Origin: Paracamarosporium sp. OC-R06-R3
Taxonomy: Eukaryota > Ascomycota > Dothideomycetes > Pleosporales > Didymosphaeriaceae
Reading direction: 5' to 3'
NCBI GenBank assembly: GCA_019828545.1
Contig: JACVRA010000161.1
Coordinates: 186,001-250,000, forward strand
Length of the DNA: 64,000 bases
This document shows positions 33,124 to 47,586 of this stretch, in pieces. Position 1 is the stretch's first letter. The number at the start of each line of letters is the position of its first letter. A program made the position numbers and the translations under genes. Under the pieces are notes generated by a model. That model was not told the DNA's origin. It was given only the letters and a program-made list of their open reading frames with translations, and did no database searches.

Positions 33124-36100
33124 CTAGATAAGTAACATACCAGCAACTGGTTTTCTCCTAATAACCGTATCAGAATGCTGCAGGGTATCAGCGTGAGCGC
33201 TCGGGCTCCTGCTGCCCATGGGCCTCGGGCCCGTGATCTTGCGCTGGGGGCTTGTAACGCCGAGGTTCTGGCTGCTCGGACGAGGCGAGGGGGTAGGCGT
33301 GTACTAAGAAGTCGGCGTTAGTAAATGTTTTGAGAGCATTTGGCTTTGGTGGGATAGAAAGGAAGGGAAATTGACTTACGCGATGACCCGTATCTGTCTC
33401 AAGGGAGTAACGCACCTCTTGAATCGGAGCCAGTGGCGTCAATGTCCCTTGGCCACCATACTCGTTTGGCGAGCTGTACATCTGCCTCGCTTGTCCGTGA
33501 CCCGCAAGGGGCTGCTGAGGAGGGATCAAAGGACCGTCGTCCATGATCTTGGGCGGCCGAGGCGGAGGTTGTTGCTCGGACGCAGAGTGCTGGCTGTATC
33601 CGCCCTCGGACGATATCGGCGACAGATTTCCAGCGTTGTAGCTTGCACCCCCGCCGGACATGCGGTTGCGTGCCAACGAAGGGTTGCTGCCCCACTGATC
33701 GTAGTCTGGAGAGGAGACTGGGTTGAGGAACCTTGCTTGTTGGTCCAATTGATTCGTGTGACGGCCAGTTGGGCCGTGCTTAGGCTGGGGATGTTGCAGG
33801 TTCAAAGAGTTGCGGTGAGCCTGGTACTTGGGATCCTCCATAGTGTACTTCTCGGCGTCCTCTGGAATAAGTGGTGAAGCAGACCGGATCGACTCTCTTC
33901 CGTCCTGGGGAAGAGAAGCTGTGGACCGAATGCGATCATCATCTTGCATCTCGTACTGTGCATCGCCGTAGGGGATGTTGACCTGGGACCCGGATCGTGA
34001 TGCGATAGAGTACGGACGCCTGTCACCTGAACCACTGTTGCGGGGCAGACTTTCCGAATCGCGGTTCGTGGAAGCCGTAGTCTTCGACCATCTTGAGATC
34101 TTCGGGATACCAAAGATAGAAGAAGAGTTTGACTTGTGCTTGCGCTTTGGTGTATTTTCCTGGCTTTGAGATTCGCGGAACGGCTTGGACGCTTGCGGAG
34201 GGGTTTCTTGCGAAAGACTGTTGTTGCGACGGGCCTCTTGCGTCGGGGTAGTCATACGCTCTGTGTTCTCATACTGGCCTTCATCCTCTACGTATTCTTC
34301 GTCGTCCTCCTCATGAACTGTGCTTACCCGCTGGGTCGGCGGGACGTCATATCCAGAGTGCAGATCTTGTATGCGACGCGAAGACGACGGATTCGAAAGG
34401 TAGCCAGACTGGTTAGGTGATGATGCAGTGTTCGCCCGTCCCTCGGGCTCGTAGCCAGACTCAGGAGCACCAGCTCTCATGTGCTCGTACGACGTCATGC
34501 TATTCGTGCGTTGTTGGTCCAGTGTCAATTGGTGCACCTGCTTCAGACCTTCAACCTCTCCGAGCAGCTGAATAAGCATGGATTCTATGTTCTTGATGTC
34601 CTTGTCACCCTTTGAGCCCAGACCCTTGAGTGCGCGCTTGAAGACGTTCTTCTTCTTTGTTTCGAAATCGAGGTCGTCAGTAGAGGATCGAGGAGCTCGT
34701 GGAGAGCTGGCAGGCTGTGGACGAGGACCTCCCAGGATGCGTTGCTCAGCCAGATCCACCCGTTTGTCAGTGTTGTTCATAACCATAGCATCCTGAACGC
34801 GAATGAATTGCTTGAGCTCCTCAAACGTGTTGCGCATCTCGGCTGCACTTCGTACCAAGGTAACAAGGATTTCAGTATCGCGAGCGTTCCGTTGTGCATC
34901 ACGGACGGTCAGGTGGTCCATCAGAGCCACAATATCTTTGGACTCGATCCGGTCAAGCCCACGTCCGGTCGCAGAATCGTAGAGAGGCGAGGACATGCCA
35001 TGGGAGTTGCCGCTCAAGTGACGGGTATGCTTACCATCACCAGCGCTGAAGGGGTCTGCGCCCTCCAGGGGCGACTCGTCATAGTCGTCAGTCCGTCCAT
35101 CGCGATAGCGCATATCCGGAGTGATGGCTCCGGGCTGGTGAGCGGATTGATATCCTTCGTCTTTCCAAAGGGCAGGACTCCGTGACGGAGTACGCTCGTG
35201 TGAGTAGGAGGGCTGTGCGTGTAGATGATGTTGTTGATCGTAGTGTTGATCATAATCGTCACTGATCATGCTCTCGCGCTCTTGATCGTAAACTGCGGGG
35301 CTTTGGTCGCGTGAATGAGCTGCGGCAGCGGCGGCAACGGCACCCACAGCTGCAGCCTTCCCATACGAACGCGACGGTGTCCGTTCACGTTCTTCTTGTC
35401 TGCTCAGAAGCTCTTCTGTCCGGTCATCGTAGTGGTCGCCACCAATAGGACCCTTGATGATAGATGGGTTTGTGATGACCTCAGATTCATCGTCAACACC
35501 GTATCCAAACTCTGGCTCCATGTCTCCGGTTGGTATCGCACTGTGGTTCATCTGCGGCTCATCCTGAAGTGACACAGAGAGACTCTGTCTAGGTGAGCTT
35601 CCAGCTCCTGACTTTGCGGCCAATGTCTGCGCTTGGCCGCGGATTGCATTCCATCTTTCACGGCTGGGGTGTTCATGCAACTCGGAGTCTTCTGCAATGT
35701 GTTGATACTCTGGGGTAGGGCTTACGCGCGACAACCGGCTCTTCTTTACTGGGCTGGTGGTAGACGAATGGATACTGATGCTGGAAGGTTCGAGCAAAGA
35801 CGCCACTGCCGACTCCACGGCAAGGGGTGTATGGACATATTCTGGGTTTGAGCCAACCTTGCGAATGTCTTGGCTCAAAGACAGCCGTTGTTCGTCTCGC
35901 TCGGGGTACGGGCCTTCGCTCTCTTCAGTGTAGTTCGTCATACGTCGAGAATCGGGGCCATTTGAATCATGCAAGCTAGCCTCGTATTCCCTCCGATACA
36001 ACTCATTCTGCTCATGGTTCTTCTCGAAGAAATCGTCGACATCGCGTGGAGTGTCTGGCTCGCCGAGAACCTCTTTCGCTCGCTCAAGGCTAACGCCTTG

Positions 36101-38278
36101 CGGGCGTTTTCGAGTTCGTGCAGCTTTTGTGCTTGGTGAAGATTCGAAAGACTGGATGGAAAGGTTAGATGGTGGTCGTACACCCTTTCGTCCGGCTGAA
36201 GACATAGAGGTACCGCTATGTACTGAGCGCAGCTGGCGCGGAGACCCAGTTGTTTGAACTTCATCTCGGTAACTGGCCTCGCTCTGAATGGGGCTGAGAC
36301 CTCTTGTAGGAGTCGCTTCAGCAATTTCGTATTGTGGGCTTTGCGGTGCAGCACTCTCAATTGCGCGAGCCTTAGCGGCTGCCGCTGCTTCCTGAGCAGC
36401 CGTTGAGGTTTCTCTGGTCCGCGAGAAGTAGCTTCGGTCACTCTTGGCACTTAGGTTACCCTGAGAGTGATTGCTCTGAGCAGTTCCAAGGCTCCGTTGG
36501 GTTGCATTAGGTGTACGTGTAGGGGTACGTGGAGATGGTGAAGCGAAACCTCGCATGACTTCCCTAATCGGCGTTTCCGAGCCGGTGTGTCTTGAAGAGC
36601 TCGACTCTGGACGCTCACGCGTTTCCGTCTCCGCGGATAATATGGAGTCGCGAGTCAACTCAGAGCCTTGCAGTTCGCTCTGCAAAATCGGCAGCGGTGG
36701 CACGGAAGGTTCTTGATACGGAGTCTCGTAGTGCTCCTCTTCCACGCTCCCGGAAATGCTCGCCGTCCTGCTTCGGCTTTTGGAATGCCTTTTTCTCCTT
36801 TCCTGACGTTCTGCCTTCTCCTCCTCGCGGGCAGTGTGGCCCTTCAAAGCCGCAGCAGTCAGTCCAGATGCAGCAAGTCCGGCCAAAGCAGCTTCGCGAG
36901 TCGAACGACTACTATCCTTGCTTTTCTTGTGGCGGACCTTGCCTTCGGTCGACTCAGCATAGCTGCGCTCCGAGACCGAACCGCGACTTGACCGCCGATG
37001 GCGGCTCGAGCCTCCAGAGAGAACTGTGCCAGGATCGTTTTCGTCCCGGTTGAGGACAACCTTTGGCTTACTACCGTGGATATGCGGCGCACTCGAAGAT
37101 TTAGATACCCGTCGACGAGAGCTGTCGCGAGATTTTATCGATTCGACTGTCTCGTAGGCGCTTTCGCGGGACATATTCTCAAATTTCTGTGCGTTCTTCT
37201 GGGTGCGTTGTTCCTCCTTTAGAGCAGTCAGCTCGGGTAGGATAAGACGCTTGATAGCATCTTCAACAGTCGCTAATAATTTAGGGTTATTGATTGAAGA
37301 GGTTCCAGAGATTCCTGATCGCATGGATTGAGTGTCGCCAGAGCGACGGTGGACATTGGAGGACAAGAGGCTGGATTCAGTTCCGCTGATACCACTCATT
37401 TCCTCGTCTCTTCGTGTCCTGCTCGTCCTGCGATGCGACTTGCGGCTCTGGCTGTGCTCTTCCCTGCTGCCTCTTTTATCTCTGGATCTGGAGGTGACGC
37501 TGCTTTCAATAGGTTTCTGCTGCAGCTTCTCCATTACGCGAGCGGTGATCCTTTCTTTGCTTAAACTCCTGCTACGTTGTCGCGTGGGAGCTTTCAGCGT
37601 GTCGGTAACCTTTGTCTCGGAGGCTTCTTCGCGTGTCAAGCTACGGCTTCGCCGACGACCCGGAGGTTTGATGATGGGCTCGCCTTCCAGCATGCTGTCC
37701 GGCGGCATGGAAGAGATGTCTGATGCCATTGGAACGAACCGCCCGCCTTCACTGGACAGGTCGCTTGCGTTCTGAAGAACCTCGATCTCGACAGGTGGGA
37801 TTGAGGAAACGTTGGAGCCGTCCGAGTAGGATACGTCTGTGTTAGTATGGTGTATTATTTCGTCGCGCGGTTTGCTACCCAAAGATACGCGGCGAGTATA
37901 CAACGGCTTGCGCGTGTTGCGGGTAGTCTGGGTGATCTGCAGGTGATCCGCTGTAGTCGCAGTCTTATTTTTGCGGGAGGATGGTGTGACTCGCACACGG
38001 ACGCTGGGGCGCGAGTGGACCTTGCCTTCCGACTTGCCGCCTTCGAAGTACTCGATGAGCAGCGAGGTTTGCGAGGGGTACTTCTTGTGGAAGCCGCCTT
38101 CGCGCTTGGTGGTATTGATAGTGACGGGGGTGCCGTCCTCAGGAATGGAATAAGATGTTTTGTCGGTGCGCGTCGAGACGTTGGTGTCTACGTCGTTGGT
38201 GTCGTTGTCTACGGAGCTGAGAGTCGAGGGTTCAGTAGGTGCCGGAAGAGGTGGTCGTTGGGTGTCCAAGCCCATCAT
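33124..38278 (-). CDS. Large disordered Ser/Arg-rich scaffold-like protein
   Basis: Exon 38278-33380 (1633 codons), then an intron 33379-33304 (76 nt; GTAAGT, branch ACTAAC, TTAG), then 33303-33124: about 1692 residues. Reading through the intron gives a different 63-residue end stopping at 33188. The protein is mostly low complexity and rich in Ser, Arg, Glu and Pro. A conserved-looking N-terminal block reads QTSLLIEYFEGGK and RPSVRVRVTPSSRK. A structured part near two thirds along has helices (IVALMDHLTVRDAQRNARDT; AEMRNTFEELKQFIRVQDAM) and KKKNVFKRALKGLGSKGDKD followed by IESMLIQLLGEVEGL. I do not recognise a named family; it looks like a cytoskeletal or septal scaffold, which is inference only. 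A further weak terminal intron (GTATGT at the very end) cannot be excluded. Confidence 0.8.
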
Positions 38279-39812
38279 GAATCCAAGCGGGTCCTAGAAA
38301 CTGGAGTCGTAGTGCGGCGACATTGGGGAATTGACGGCAGCGAGCGAGGTCCTGGGTGAGATAGCGTGCAGGGTGAGGTCACTGGGCTGCGTGCAGTGTT
38401 ACTCCAGGATGCACGGCCGAGCGTACGGGCCGGAGACACACACGGGAGATAGCGAATGTGGTGTGGGCGATTAGCACATGGCTGGCGCAGAGGCGGAGGA
38501 GAGCCCGCGTCTGTTGGGACGTCGGCGGGTGGGAGAGGTCGAGGTGCTGGATGCGCGCCGACAACGAGCGTCGAGCTGGCTGGGCGAGGTGAGCGACTGG
38601 AAGAGGAAGGCACTGCGATTGTCGAGGCAGCAGCGACGGGGCAGAAGACGTACCTGCGCCACACACAGGCGCAATGCTCGCTGCTCGCGGATAGTGGCAG
38701 TGGGCGCCGTCTGGTGGTGAGGGAGGAATAGCTGGAGAAGAGCTGGGCAGAGGTGGGCTGGCTGTGGAGAGCAAGCACGCCGGGTCAAGGTCGCGAAAAG
38801 CAACCCTGTCGTCCCTAACCGCTACGGTACGAATAGCGCCGGCAGCCAATTGCTTTAGACTACCACAGTTGCAACATGTCACCAAGTAAGTGATGGAGCA
38901 GGTCGATGTCTGGCCTCTGGCCTCGATTTTCGAGTGCAGAAGACGTCTGCGGCCACGTTCCCACGGCATTCCAGCCACCCTTTTTGCGCCGCCGTGCCAC
39001 GCATCCGACTCGGACCTCGTGGCCTCGCCCTCAGCATGCATGCTCTCTGCATTCCACGATCCACAGGTACATGGACTAAAAGGCTCCCGTTTGCCGCCAG
39101 CGTTGCGCCGGCCGCTGCATCTCGAAAAAGAGCGTGGCTGGTGCCGCCCCGTCCCAGTAGTCCATCTGCTCCCACGGAATCCCATCACCCATCACCCAAC
39201 AATCACCTCCGCCGTCTCCCTCTGCTTGCCTCACCGCTCTTGTGCCCGATCCCCACCCAACGTCATGTCTGGCCTCGTTTTAGCTTGCGGCACCGTGCTT
39301 CATCGCTCCGGAAACGCGCACGGTCGTGATCCGCCGTCCGTGTCGTTCCCGCCCTGATTGGCCCTCGCCTTTGAGACTTGCCAGCGCATCGCCCATACAA
39401 CCACCTTTCCTCGTCCCTGAGCGTTCGCAGCAGCCCTGCAAAGCGCACCCTGCCGTGACCCGCATACCCGCACTGTCGAATGACACTGCCTATCATGCAA
39501 TTCTTACCGGCTCCCGCGAAAAGTGATGGGGCCGGAACACACACGGCGATGAAGTGGCAGCTGGGCGTGAAGAGGCGCCTGCATTCGACAATTTTGACTG
39601 GTTACCCGCAGAGGCCAGATGTCCTTCACCGGTCTTGTGCCACTGTGACGGGGTGGACTGATCCAAAAGCCATTCGGAAGCTTGGTATTGCAATATGCTG
39701 AGTCTACTAACATGGCATCCCGACCCACCCCCACACATGCTGGCCACCTTCCAAAACGTGCACATTTGATTTTCCTCCATGCTCCAGACGCCGTAAATGC
39801 ACCAGTCGTAAA
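38279..39812. other. Long upstream region, no gene supported
   Basis: About 1.5 kb between HAS1 (3' end) and the start of the scaffold-like gene. It is GC-rich, so many frames stay open on both strands by chance; none has a motif. It presumably carries a long leader and promoter for the gene starting at 38278. Confidence 0.5.
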
Positions 39813-41728
39813 TTAAGCCCGCCTAGGTTTCATCGGCCTCCTGCCCTGCTTCGGCTGGCTGCCGTACGCTCTTCTGCCCTCCACCTTCTTGTCCCTCGCC
39901 AAACTCGCACCAAGTGTAATGTCTACGCGCGGGGGTGTGGAGAACCCGAATGACTTTGCAACCTTGACTAGATCGAGCTTATGCACGTCAAACACAGACC
40001 GCAGGCTATGTGACGCATACGAATGCAGGTACGCCTTGTAGCCATCCTTCGCCGACTTGTTGAGGTAGTAGTTCTTTCCAATCAGCGCCTCTAGTTGCGA
40101 CTGGATATTCAAGATCTTGTTCGCCGGCAGCTCGAATTCCACCAATGGCACACGCGCTTCCTTGAGCAGCTTCAGGAAGCCCACCTCGGATGGGAGTAGG
40201 AACATGAGGGATCGCCCCTTTCCATTGGATCCTCTTGCCGTTCGGCCCACCCTGTGGATATAGTCCCTAGGGTCATCCGGCGGGTCGAACTGTATCACCC
40301 AATCGACCTCCGGAATATCGAGTCCACGAGCTGCTACGTCGGTACAGATCAGTGTACCTGACTGTGCATTGCAGAACTCAAAAAATCTATTTGTGCGGGC
40401 TTGCTGTTTGAGCTTGCCGTGCAAATCCAAGACCGGGAGGTCAATGTAATTAAGTACTGTGTCTTGTCAGCAACATTGTCATATATAATTGTAGTTTTGA
40501 AAGGATAGACCAAGTAGCTTTCAATAGAGCTATATAGCCTGTGGTTGGATGTCGACTTACGCTCTGCATAGTATTTTACTGCATTGCAGCTGGAGAAGAA
40601 TACAATAATCTTCTTCTTTTGGTGCTTCTTGAGGAACGAGAACAAAAGTCGAAACCTTGTATCGCTGTCGCAAATCACGTAGCCCTGCTCCAGACCCTCC
40701 ACCGTGCTGTGTTCCTTGCGATAATCGACATTGATGTACAAGGGACCTGGCTTGAGGGATATTCTAGCAAGATCCTCGACCTTGGTCGTCTGTGTTGCGG
40801 AAAACAGCATCGTTTGACGATCCTTCGGGAGACACCTGATGATAGATCTCATCTCGTCCTCGAAACCGACTTCGAGGATACGATCTGCCTCATCGATGAT
40901 CAAGCTCTTCAGGTTCTTGAAAACGAAACCCTCGGTTCCTCGCAGGTGATCGAGCAATCTTCCGGGTGTTGCAATCATTAGATTCACGCCCTTGACGAGC
41001 TTCGCAGCCTCTGCGCTTCGGTTTGCGCCACCCATGAAAATTCCGTAGGTTTGTGAATGTTTCTCCATGAGCTCTCGTGCAACGCCGAAGATCTGCAACG
41101 CAAGTTCGCGAGTTGGCGCAACCACGATAGCACCAGTACCATTCCTTGGTTTAAACTTCATCGCAGAGAGCATCTCGATAACGGGGATCAAGAACGCAAG
41201 CGTCTTTCCAGAGCCGGTCTTGGCAGCACCAAGCACATCCTTGCCAGCCAAAAGCGGTGGTATAGCACGCCGCTGAATCTCGGTCATGTTCTCAAAGCCC
41301 ATGCCTTCAATAGCCTGCATGGTTCGCTCGCTCAGCTTGAGGTCGGTGAATTTGACGGGGTCGTCAACGGTGGGCATCGAGGTGCCTGAAGGAAGATCCG
41401 TGTTGGAGCCAGTGCCATTCTCCACATCGTCTGCCTCCTCGTCGTCGTCGGACTGGTCGTCTGCTTCGACTGCAGCGACCTTGGCTTCGGCAGCAATTTT
41501 CTTTAGTTCCGCATTAAGCTCCTCCTCATTTTCCTCCTCACTGGCATCCCCAGTTACATCCGCAGCCTCAGCAACCTCGGGCTCGGGCGTGTGCTCCTTC
41601 TTCGACTTCTTGCGGGGCTTTTGTTCTGCGACGCCATTGCTGATGTGCTCTGCAATAGCAACCTCGTCGCGGTTCTTGCTCTTGTGCTTGCGCTTGCGCT
41701 TCTTCGTCTCGATTTCTTGGGCGGACAT
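39813..41728 (-). CDS. HAS1: ATP-dependent RNA helicase HAS1 (DEAD box)
   Basis: Two exons, 41728-40561 and 40456-39813, with a 104-nt intron (GTAAGT..ACAG) between YYAEL and LNYIDLP, give 603 residues. After a Lys/Glu-rich N-terminus come the helicase motifs: Q motif (GFENMTEIQ), I (AAKTGSGKT), Ia (PTRELA), Ib (TPGRLLDH), II (DEAD), III (SAT), IV (IIVFFSS), V (TDVAARGLD) and VI (HRVGRTARG). The C-terminal part has [20 protein letters not shown] and ends in a basic tail, as in HAS1. HAS1 is a nucleolar helicase needed for 40S and 60S ribosome assembly and release of snoRNAs. All motifs are intact. Confidence 0.95.
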
Positions 41729-42412
41729 GGTGGGAGAATCAGTGCGTGGTGCGGCGTGCGAAAGGATGAAATGTTGCGCGCCAAAAAAAAGTTTCGAGAC
41801 CCGGCAGGTGTGGAGAAGTTCACCGACGCTGCGGTAACCGGTTTGGGACTAGATCCTTGGCGCTCGACTTCCATCTCATACCTTTCGACCTAGACCCCTT
41901 CAACATCTGCTTTATGTGATTTCAAATGATCTCCTCAGCGTCAGCTCCGTTCGTATGATTCTTTTTCGGGCTCTTGTCTTCACTTGAATTTCTCGGTAGA
42001 TGCGACTTCACAAGCTAGGCAATTGGTCCACATCACCATAATAACCGTTCGCCTAGGCTTATCAACAAATCCTACAATATCACTTTTGGTCAAAACGCCA
42101 GTAGATATAGACATGATCTCCAGATGCTTTCCCTGGACGTTTCGGTATGCTTTCGGGCCGGAAACAATTTACAAATCCTACCAAAGGTCCACTCCGCAGC
42201 GGGGCAGATTACCAATCATCAGCTTGCACAAGACGATCATGCGTTCTACAATGGAATGCTTCTAACAAGCATATATAACCCTTCCCACGTGAAAAGTGCA
42301 GATGTAATCTAAAGACTACGGTGACCCAGTCGATCAAACAGCACACTTTGTCTCATCATTCCTGTTCTGTAATACCTCAGTATCTATATCCGCACTACAA
42401 TAGCATATCAAG
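41729..42412. promoter_or_regulatory. Divergent intergenic region of HAS1 and the epimerase-like gene
   Basis: 684 bp between two start codons on opposite strands, holding both promoters. The half near HAS1 is more G/C-rich; the half near 42412 is AT-rich. I see no gene and no clear regulatory motif. Confidence 0.5.
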
Positions 42413-43620
42413 ATGGCCCCTAAGATCTTTCTGTATGCGTTTGTCCTGAACATGCCTATCATGTATTCATCTTCTACAGCACCGGAGGAACAGGCTACAT
42501 CGGCGGTTCTGTCCTCCACACCCTTGTGACGGCCCACCCCGAATACGACGTCACAGTGCTCCTTCGCAAGACGCCCGACACCTTTGCATCGACCTATCCC
42601 AAGGTCAAGATTGTACAGGGCGACTACGACAGCGCCGAAATACTCTCCGAACAAGCATCGCAAGCTGACGTCGTCGTCCGTACGTGACTCCCAAGAATAA
42701 ATCACACTAAGTGAACAATCTGGTCATCCCCCGTTGCCTTAATTCATTCCAGAAACCGCCCATAACACCTCCAACCCAACGCTATATTCAAAATCAATTC
42801 GACACTAACAACCCAACTAGACAACGGCGACTCAGACCACGAACCCTCACTCAACGCTCTCCTCGCCGGGCTTCTCAAGAAGCCCACACCAGGCCACCTC
42901 CTGCACCTCTCCGGCACCGGAATCGTCGCCGACTGGTACTCACCCACCTACCTCGGCAAGAAAAGCCCAAAGATCTGGTCCGACATCGACGACATACCCG
43001 CCATCGCCTCGCTCCCAGACCACGCATTGCACCGCAACACAGAGAAGATACTGTTCCGCACAGCAGCCGAAAACGTCGACAAGATCAACATCGCCATCAT
43101 GTGTCCGCCAGATATCTACGGTAAAGGAAAGGGGCCAGGAAAGACGAGCAGCGTGTTTGTGAACCTATTCATCCGCGATGTTAAGAACGGGGGAAACCGC
43201 ATCTTTTACTACAACGAGGGAACAAACACAAGAAGCTGCGTACACATAGATGACCTCATGCGCCTGTATCTCTCCGTCGTTGAAGCAGCCGTAGCCAAGG
43301 ATCCGAAGTTCGCTGATCCCGCGCCGGGGTACTACTTCGCGGGTACGCAAGAGCACTCGCATCTCAGCATGGTCAGTACGATCGGTAAGATCCTGAAGAA
43401 ACATGGTGTCATAGAGAACGATGAGCCTGTACAAGTGGGGCTGGAGTATATCGATCAGACGGCGAAACATCCGCAGTATCCACAGCTGGGGCGGTACTTG
43501 TATACGTCGAATTCGCGGACGCGGGCGCATAGGGCGGAGAGGTTGTTTGGGTATAAGGGGAGTGCGCCGGGGATGCTGGAGAGTCTTGAGGCGGATGTTT
43601 TGGCTGCTGTGGGGAAGTAG
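42413..43620 (+). CDS. NAD(P)-binding Rossmann protein, epimerase/NmrA-like
   Basis: Exons 42413-42432, 42480-42679 and 42821-43620 give 339 residues. The first exon holds only MAPKIFL up to the middle of Leu; the Gly-rich nucleotide-binding loop TGGTGYIGG begins at once in exon 2. Intron 2 (141 nt) restores ADVVVHNGDSDHEPS. Later landmarks are HLLHLSGTGIVADWY, IMCPPDIYGKG and RSCVHIDDLMRLYL, the usual order of extended short-chain dehydrogenase/epimerase proteins. A YxxxK dyad is not obvious (position taken by HRNTEKILF), so catalysis is uncertain; such proteins may be reductases or redox sensors. No signal peptide. The short first exon makes the start fairly safe because the loop must follow it directly. 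Confidence 0.85.
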
Positions 43621-44454
43621 TAGATGTTTATGATGTACCAGCGAGATACTGTGGTTCTTGAATGAATATGATAGGACTATGTACAATGCGTCCCCAAAAA
43701 CATGAATGATGACCCGTGAGTGAGAGGTATCTGTTTCTCGTTCCCTTTTGTGCCAAATCCCTTGGAAATCACCAACTATTCCTTATGTGTTATTCCTACT
43801 TTTCCTACTCAAGCCTACACACACTTTTCATAAAACAACAAAAAAATCCAGACCTATTTTTCGTACCCACCGCACCACAGTACGCACAGCATCCGAAAAC
43901 TCCTCTTCAACTTCTCCCCGTTAATGCAGACCGTGCTTCAAATCCAAAACCTTGGGATTCTATCTCCTCCTACTTCCCTACAACTTGTGTACACAAAAGT
44001 ATCTCTTCCTCAGCGTATAACACACACTTCATCCCTACGCACTGGTTCCCATCAGAACAGAACAAAATAGAATAGAGAGAGAAATAGCATGGAATGATCT
44101 CCACACACACACACAGTTAATAAATCCCTTTCTTCCTTCCTTCCTTCCCTTCCTTTCCCTCTCACACTCCACCCATAGCCATAACCTACACATCCATAGT
44201 TTATCCTAGCTAATTACGACAATATAGTAAGCAAGGAATCTCTAAATGGAATTAGTAATATCAGTACTATAGCCGTTATACTTAGTTGTGCTTGGTTGGA
44301 TTTTAGATGGGATGGGATGGGGTGTATAAGGACAAGTACATGTACATCTAGGACAGAACTCGGAAGATGTAAGATCGCAACCCGCTGCCATGTTGTGCCG
44401 TACTACCCTCACATACCCACTTCCTTACCCACTCGCTTACTTACTCACCAAAGC

Positions 44455-44486
44455 CGAACCTAAACCTGAACCTGAACCTGAACCTA
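44455..44486. repeat. CCTGAA hexamer tandem repeat
   Basis: Variants of ACCTGA/ACCTAA are repeated about five times, between the 3' ends of the epimerase-like gene and the MAP kinase gene. Confidence 0.7.
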
Positions 44487-44745
44487 AAGCTAGTACATCG
44501 CGATATACCTACCCTACCCAGCTCTGCCTACCCTACTTGGTCCAGAGCTAGTACACCAGTATCTGAGCACATCACGATGAACTAGTCTAGTCTAGTCGGT
44601 GTACGGTACCTACTATCACCACGATACGCTACGCTACGATACGCTACGATACGCTACCGCTCTGTCCGCTTGCATTTCGTTCGTACACACCGCCGACGAC
44701 GACGAGATACGAATCCATCCATCTAGCACACTGTGTTACTCTTAG

Positions 44746-44782
44746 TCACTCACTCACCCACTCACTCACCCACTCACTCACC
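44746..44782. repeat. CACTCACC-type tandem repeat
   Basis: A 12-nt unit CACTCACTCACC is repeated about three times. Non-coding. Confidence 0.75.
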
Positions 44783-45103
44783 TACCCACCCTATCAACCA
44801 GCCAAGCCAAGCCACACATCCAATCCCATCCCACCCCGCTACACGCACATCACCACATCACCAATCATCACAACCACCCAAAGCCAGAATAGAACAGGAT
44901 ATATATTTTGTCCCCACCCACCACACCACACTAAGACTAAAAAACGACAGAAAAAAAAAAGGAATGAAGCTAAAAATCCCATCCAAGCCCAGCCCAGCCC
45001 AAAGAACCATCTGATTCCTTCCTTCTTTTCGCTCACCACCCCGGCACACCCTAGATTACCACACCTTACCAGCACCACAACAAGACCTCCAGCGCCCACC
45101 GTC

Positions 45104-46744
<1,641 letters not shown>

Positions 46745-47586
46745 GGTGGCTTGGGACGGGGCTGCGGCGCGGGCGGGCTCGAGGGAAGGGTCGGGAGCGC
46801 GAGCAATGTGCGCTGGACAGAGGGAACAGGCTGCGAAGAGGCCAGGCCGCGTGGCAGAGGGGCGCTGCTCGAGGATATAAGGCGCGGAGCTCTAGGCGCG
46901 CGGCGAAGGAGATGAGTGCAATTGACTGGCGCACCAGGCGGGACAATGACAGGGCAGGGAGGGCGGCTGTGGCAAGCGGAAGCAGGGCCGGCAGGATGCA
47001 GTGCAAGCAACAGAGGCAGAAGCGATTGACAGCGAGCAACGGTGCAGCTGGGAGAGAGGCGGTGGTGTTGGAGCCTTCCTTTGTTGCGCTTGCGAGCCAT
47101 GGCGGGGCTGCCGCCCGGCGCCTGACAGACAGACCGCTTCGGCGGGGCATTTTCACAGACGCGGCCCTGCGCACAGCCTTCGGAACCCCCGAATCCACCC
47201 CAGCGCCTGGCCGGCAGCGGCGGTCAGCACGGCCAGGCAGCCTGGGGCCGCTGTGGCCCTGTGGCCCTGTACACTGTAGCCCGGAAGCCCCAAGCCCTAA
47301 GCCCTAAGCCCTAAGCCCTGAGGCCCTGAGGCGCCGTCCTGCCTGTCGCGCGACACCCGTGCACGTGACGGTGCATGTGACAGCAATACATTGAGACCAA
47401 GGAAAACTGTCTACCGCGACCAGGCTGATGTCATCTCCTAGATACGCACCATATGCTTCCCTCAACTACCCAAAATGTATGTTGCCAGTCCCAGTCCCGG
47501 CCCCAGTCCAGTCCCAGTCCAGTTCCCCAGGTATCTTCCGTGAACGCCCACTTCCAAAACGCCGGCCCAATGCTTGTAACTTTTGG
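46745..47586. other. Upstream region of the MAP kinase gene
   Basis: 842 bp, very GC-rich. Long open frames on both strands are chance products of composition. It should hold the kinase promoter and leader. A telomere-like heptamer run lies at 47292-47319 and CCAGTCC-type repeats at about 47480-47525. Confidence 0.5.
47292..47319. repeat. Telomere-like heptamer run (CCCTAAG)
   Basis: AAGCCCT units are repeated about four times and pass into a degenerate CCCTGAGG pair. The unit differs from the usual fungal telomere unit CCCTAA by one added base. Confidence 0.65.

Larger units (their letters stand above)
43621..45103. other. Convergent intergenic stretch, microsatellite-rich
   Basis: Lies between two 3' ends. 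It holds many short tandem repeats: CA and TTCC runs near 44100-44160, CCTGAA (44455-44486), a TACGCTACGA-type run (about 44621-44657) and CACTCACC-type repeats (44746-44782). No gene is supported. Confidence 0.6.

Noticed and set aside
38275..39544. Many overlapping open frames upstream of the scaffold-like gene
   Set aside because: High GC content removes stop codons on both strands; no frame shows a motif or a consistent splice set.
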